Shown: in pieces, positions 6,152 through 7,917 of the stretch | How positions within the stretch are numbered: the first letter of the stretch is position 1 | How the letters are laid out: the number at the start of each line of letters is the position of its first letter | Source: DATJXG01 sp035500455 | GTDB taxonomy: Bacteria; Acidobacteriota; Terriglobia; Terriglobales; Acidobacteriaceae | Length of the DNA stretch: 7,917 bases | Assembly (NCBI GenBank): GCA_035500455.1 | Contig: DATJXG010000165.1 | Coordinates: 1 to 7,917, forward strand | Reading direction: 5' to 3' | Translations under genes and position numbers: made by a program | Notes under the pieces: generated by a model | Told to the model about the DNA's origin: nothing | Databases searched by the model: none | What the model saw: only the letters and a program-made list of their open reading frames with translations

Positions 6152-6569
6152 CTGGCAGGGGCAAGCCTGCGGCGAGAGGTTTGTCCAGCGCCGGCGGGCG
6201 CTCCAGTACGATGGGCTGAGGCACGGGCGCGGGCTTCGCGGACTCGTGCTTATGCTCTCCATAGCGGGCCCGATGCCGGGTGCCCCACGCCGACATTAAT
6301 TTCAGAATCGGCTTCAGGCTCTCGCCGTGTTTGGTGAGCGAGTACTCCACCCGCGGCGGGACTTCCGCATACACTTTGCGCCGAATGATCTCGTCGCGCT
6401 CCAGTTCGCGGAGGTGCTGGGTCAGCATCTTTTTTGTCATCCCCGGAATCAGGCGCTGCAGTTGGCTGAAGCGGTGAGTGCCGCCTTCCAGGTAAAAGAG
6501 GATCAGGGGTTTCCACTTGCCACCAATGATGTCAGCGGTCAGCTTTACCGGGCATTGAAACGGCTCCAT
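6135..6569 (-). CDS. HxlR-type winged-helix transcriptional regulator
   Basis: This 144-residue protein has the full HxlR (MarR-like) winged-helix domain: CPVKLTADIIGGKWKPLIL (6-24), then RFSQLQRLIPGMTKKMLTQH (33-52) with the recognition helix, and a beta wing around PPRVEYSLTKHGESLKPIL (71-89). Cys6 matches the N-terminal cysteine that senses quinones, aldehydes or oxidants in YodB-type members, so redox or electrophile sensing is possible. Residues from about 105 on form a proline-rich tail of about 40 residues not usual in the family. I chose ATG 6569 because GGAGG ends five bases before it; GTG 6581 in frame would add four residues. The gene is divergent from the oxidoreductase gene at 6706 and overlaps the end of the amidohydrolase gene. 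Such regulators usually control themselves and the divergent neighbour, which is likely here. Family assignment is certain; ligand and targets are inferred. Confidence 0.92.
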   Translation of the reverse strand: MEPFQCPVKLTADIIGGKWKPLILFYLEGGTHRFSQLQRLIPGMTKKMLTQHLRELERDEIIRRKVYAEVPPRVEYSLTKHGESLKPILKLMSAWGTRHRARYGEHKHESAKPAPVPQPIVLERPPALDKPLAAGLPLPVRAAR

Positions 6570-6589
6570 CAGGGCCTCCACAAGCCACC

Positions 6590-6608
6590 AGGTAACAAAA
6601 ATGTACCT
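6590..6608. promoter_or_regulatory. Candidate HxlR operator
   Basis: AGGTA (6590-6594) and TACCT (6604-6608) form an inverted repeat around a 9-base A-rich spacer, the size expected for a dimeric winged-helix regulator. It sits 20 bases upstream of the regulator's ATG, in an AT-rich island (about 6590-6640) within GC-rich DNA, which also marks where the divergent promoters should be. The arms are short, so chance is possible. No strong -35/-10 pair is evident; TAGAAT (6633-6638) is a possible plus-strand -10. Confidence 0.35.
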
Positions 6609-6667
6609 ACTAGCAATAACGATACTTTAGCCTAGAATTGCCTCCGCATAGCAGGAAAATGAAGCGA

Positions 6668-6682
6668 CCGGCGGGCCGCCGG
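6668..6682. other. GC palindrome in the leader of the oxidoreductase gene
   Basis: CCGGCGG (6668-6674) and CCGCCGG (6676-6682) are perfect inverted arms around one base. A transcript starting in the AT-rich island would carry this about 25 bases before the start codon, outside the ribosome binding site (GGAG 6696-6699). It could be a leader hairpin or only a result of GC-rich composition. Confidence 0.25.
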
Positions 6683-6705
6683 CGCTGTCGGATGCGGAGT
6701 GGGCA

Positions 6706-7815
6706 ATGAACAAGCGGCCGGTCGTGGTGTACGGCGCCAGCGGTTTTTCCGGACGCCTGGTGGCCGAATTTTTGCGCGAGTATCACCTTCCCTTCATCGC
6801 TGCAGGACGCAACAAATCCAAAATCGAAGAGGTAATGAACTGCGTTCCCGGCATCGAAAATGCGGACTACGAAATCGTGGAAACGGGGCACTCGATCGAG
6901 GAACTGGCCGACCTGTTCCGCGGCGCCAAGGTGGTGTGCAATACGGTGGGCCCGTTCATCTACAACGGCCCGGCGGTGGTGGAGGCGGCGCTGCAAGCGG
7001 GATGCCACTATGTTGATATCGGCGGGGAGCAGGCGTGGTCGCGCGAAGTGGCGGAGAACTGGAGTTGCAGGTTTGCCGAGCGCGGCCTGCTGGCCGCCCC
7101 GGGCACGGCATTCATGTCGGCGATGAGCGACGCGGCGGCCCGGCTTTGCCTGGAATCGAGTGCCGTCGATACGCTGGAAACGGTGACGATGTTCAAGGGC
7201 AACCCAACTTTTGGTTCCACGCAAACCATTTTTGCCGTGATCCAGACCGACGCCTATTACCTCGAGCAGAATCAACTCAAGCTTTGGCCGCGGGCCACCC
7301 GCTACGACGTGGCTGTGCCCGGCTATTTGCAGACACAATTGGCGCTGGCCTGGGGCGGTTTCCCGCAGCCCATATGGTTCCAGAACCATCCCCAGGTTGC
7401 GAATGTGCGGTCGATGGGAGGCCTGCTCGACCGGCAGATCATGGAAAATGTGGCCGCCACCGAGAAACTGTTTGAAGAAGAGATTCGGCCGTTGCCCAAG
7501 GCGCAGCGGGAGAAGAAACTTTCCGAGATGGCCAACGCGGTGCAGGGGGCCACGCCGCCGCGGGAGAATTCGCACGACCATCGCACCGTTGACGTCGTGG
7601 CCGGCCGCGGCAGCACGGATTATGTGCAGTGCGTCGTCTTCGGCACCTGCTGCTACCGCCAGACCGGCCTGATTCAGGCCTTTGCCGCGCACAACCTGGT
7701 GCATGGCCCGCCGCGAAAAGTCGGGTTTGCCTCCGCGGCCGAGGCATTTGGCCACCGCGAACTGCTGCGGGCTGTCGAGAGCCACGGGCTGGCGAAGGTG
7801 AGAATGATTTCTTAG
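6706..7815 (+). CDS. Saccharopine dehydrogenase-like NAD(P)-binding oxidoreductase
   Basis: This 369-residue protein starts with a Rossmann fold: PVVVYGASGFSGRLVAEFL (5-23) with the glycine-rich GASGFSG loop (10-16), and AAGRNKSKI (32-40) where an arginine after the second strand suggests NADP preference. Typical landmarks of the saccharopine-dehydrogenase/trans-acting enoyl reductase group follow: VVCNTVGPF (76-84), GPAVVEAALQAGCHYVDIGG (88-107) and APGTAF (131-136). The rest (about 150-369) is the variable catalytic and dimer half. The group includes true lysine-pathway enzymes and many reductases of unknown substrate; this protein's C-terminal half does not look like a canonical lysine enzyme, so I leave the substrate open. 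ATG 6706 has GGAG (6696-6699) six bases upstream. It is divergent from the HxlR-type gene, which probably regulates it. A heptamer-repeat element follows the stop codon closely. Confidence 0.82.
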   Translation: MNKRPVVVYGASGFSGRLVAEFLREYHLPFIAAGRNKSKIEEVMNCVPGIENADYEIVETGHSIEELADLFRGAKVVCNTVGPFIYNGPAVVEAALQAGCHYVDIGGEQAWSREVAENWSCRFAERGLLAAPGTAFMSAMSDAAARLCLESSAVDTLETVTMFKGNPTFGSTQTIFAVIQTDAYYLEQNQLKLWPRATRYDVAVPGYLQTQLALAWGGFPQPIWFQNHPQVANVRSMGGLLDRQIMENVAATEKLFEEEIRPLPKAQREKKLSEMANAVQGATPPRENSHDHRTVDVVAGRGSTDYVQCVVFGTCCYRQTGLIQAFAAHNLVHGPPRKVGFASAAEAFGHRELLRAVESHGLAKVRMIS

Positions 7816-7818
7816 CAG

Positions 7819-7891
7819 TCAGCACTCGGCAATCAGCAATCAGTAGCCACGCACAGGAGGTGAATGCCGAGTGCTGAGTGCTGAGGGCTGA
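7819..7891. repeat. Opposed heptanucleotide tandem repeats (inverted-repeat element)
   Basis: From 7819 to about 7846 the sequence is four degenerate copies of the heptamer TCAGCAA. From 7864 to 7891 the complementary heptamer TGCTGAG is repeated about four times. The outermost parts, 7819-7831 and 7865-7877, are a perfect 13-bp inverted repeat around a 33-base loop. The element begins just after the stop codon of the oxidoreductase gene and could fold in the 3' end of its mRNA or serve as a transcription stop, though no T-tract follows. The heptamer register on both arms suggests expansion by slippage. Confidence 0.65.
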
Positions 7892-7917
7892 ACTCCGGTG
7901 CCGAATGCGTGCCATCG

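Noticed and set aside
6610..7785. 391-codon minus-strand open frame over the oxidoreductase gene
   Set aside because: It mirrors a GC-rich coding region, is rich in Arg, His and Gly, has no domain, and would run through the divergent promoter region.
7819..7891. CRISPR-like array
   Set aside because: Repeats are seven bases with no spacers; this is a tandem heptamer element, and no cas gene is nearby.

Overview
The window looks like chromosomal DNA of a GC-rich free-living bacterium. Densely packed housekeeping-type genes, frequent GTG/TTG starts, good GGAGG ribosome binding sites and several short palindromic intergenic repeats point towards Acidobacteriota or a similar soil lineage. That placement is inferred from style and repeats, not from a marker gene. 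I see no rRNA, tRNA, CRISPR array, transposase or phage gene.

Left part (1-3400). A trmJ-like tRNA 2'-O-methyltransferase gene (plus strand) faces rdgB, the gene for the ITP/XTP pyrophosphatase (minus strand). Their 3' ends are separated by about 150 bases holding two stem-loops, and the rdgB stop codon lies inside one of them. Upstream of rdgB on the same strand is a large polytopic membrane protein of the PTPS-related / GT-C glycosyltransferase-like type. Its obvious start (GTG, 3271) appears to cut off a first membrane helix; a CTG at 3382 with a perfect GGAGGG in front is a better candidate.

Middle (3383-5308). A divergent intergenic region leads into a stand-alone MetE-type (cobalamin-independent methionine synthase C-terminal domain) protein of about 368 residues with all four expected zinc ligands. 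After it comes a gene-free stretch of about 570 bases whose main content is a perfect 24-bp inverted repeat with a small GAAA-capped hairpin in its loop. This repeat also creates long spurious antisense ORFs.

Right part (5309-7917). A metal-dependent amidohydrolase-2 family protein overlaps tail to tail with an HxlR-type regulator gene. The regulator is divergent from a saccharopine-dehydrogenase-like NAD(P)-dependent oxidoreductase gene, and the roughly 136 bases between them contain a candidate operator. The window ends in an element built from opposed heptanucleotide tandem repeats.

The MetE-like, amidohydrolase and oxidoreductase genes could belong to one small-molecule pathway controlled by the HxlR protein, but nothing in the sequence proves this. 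I did not find a convincing new defence or mobile system. The most useful leads are the start-site question in the membrane protein, the HxlR/oxidoreductase pair, the stand-alone MetE-type enzyme and the three intergenic repeat families.
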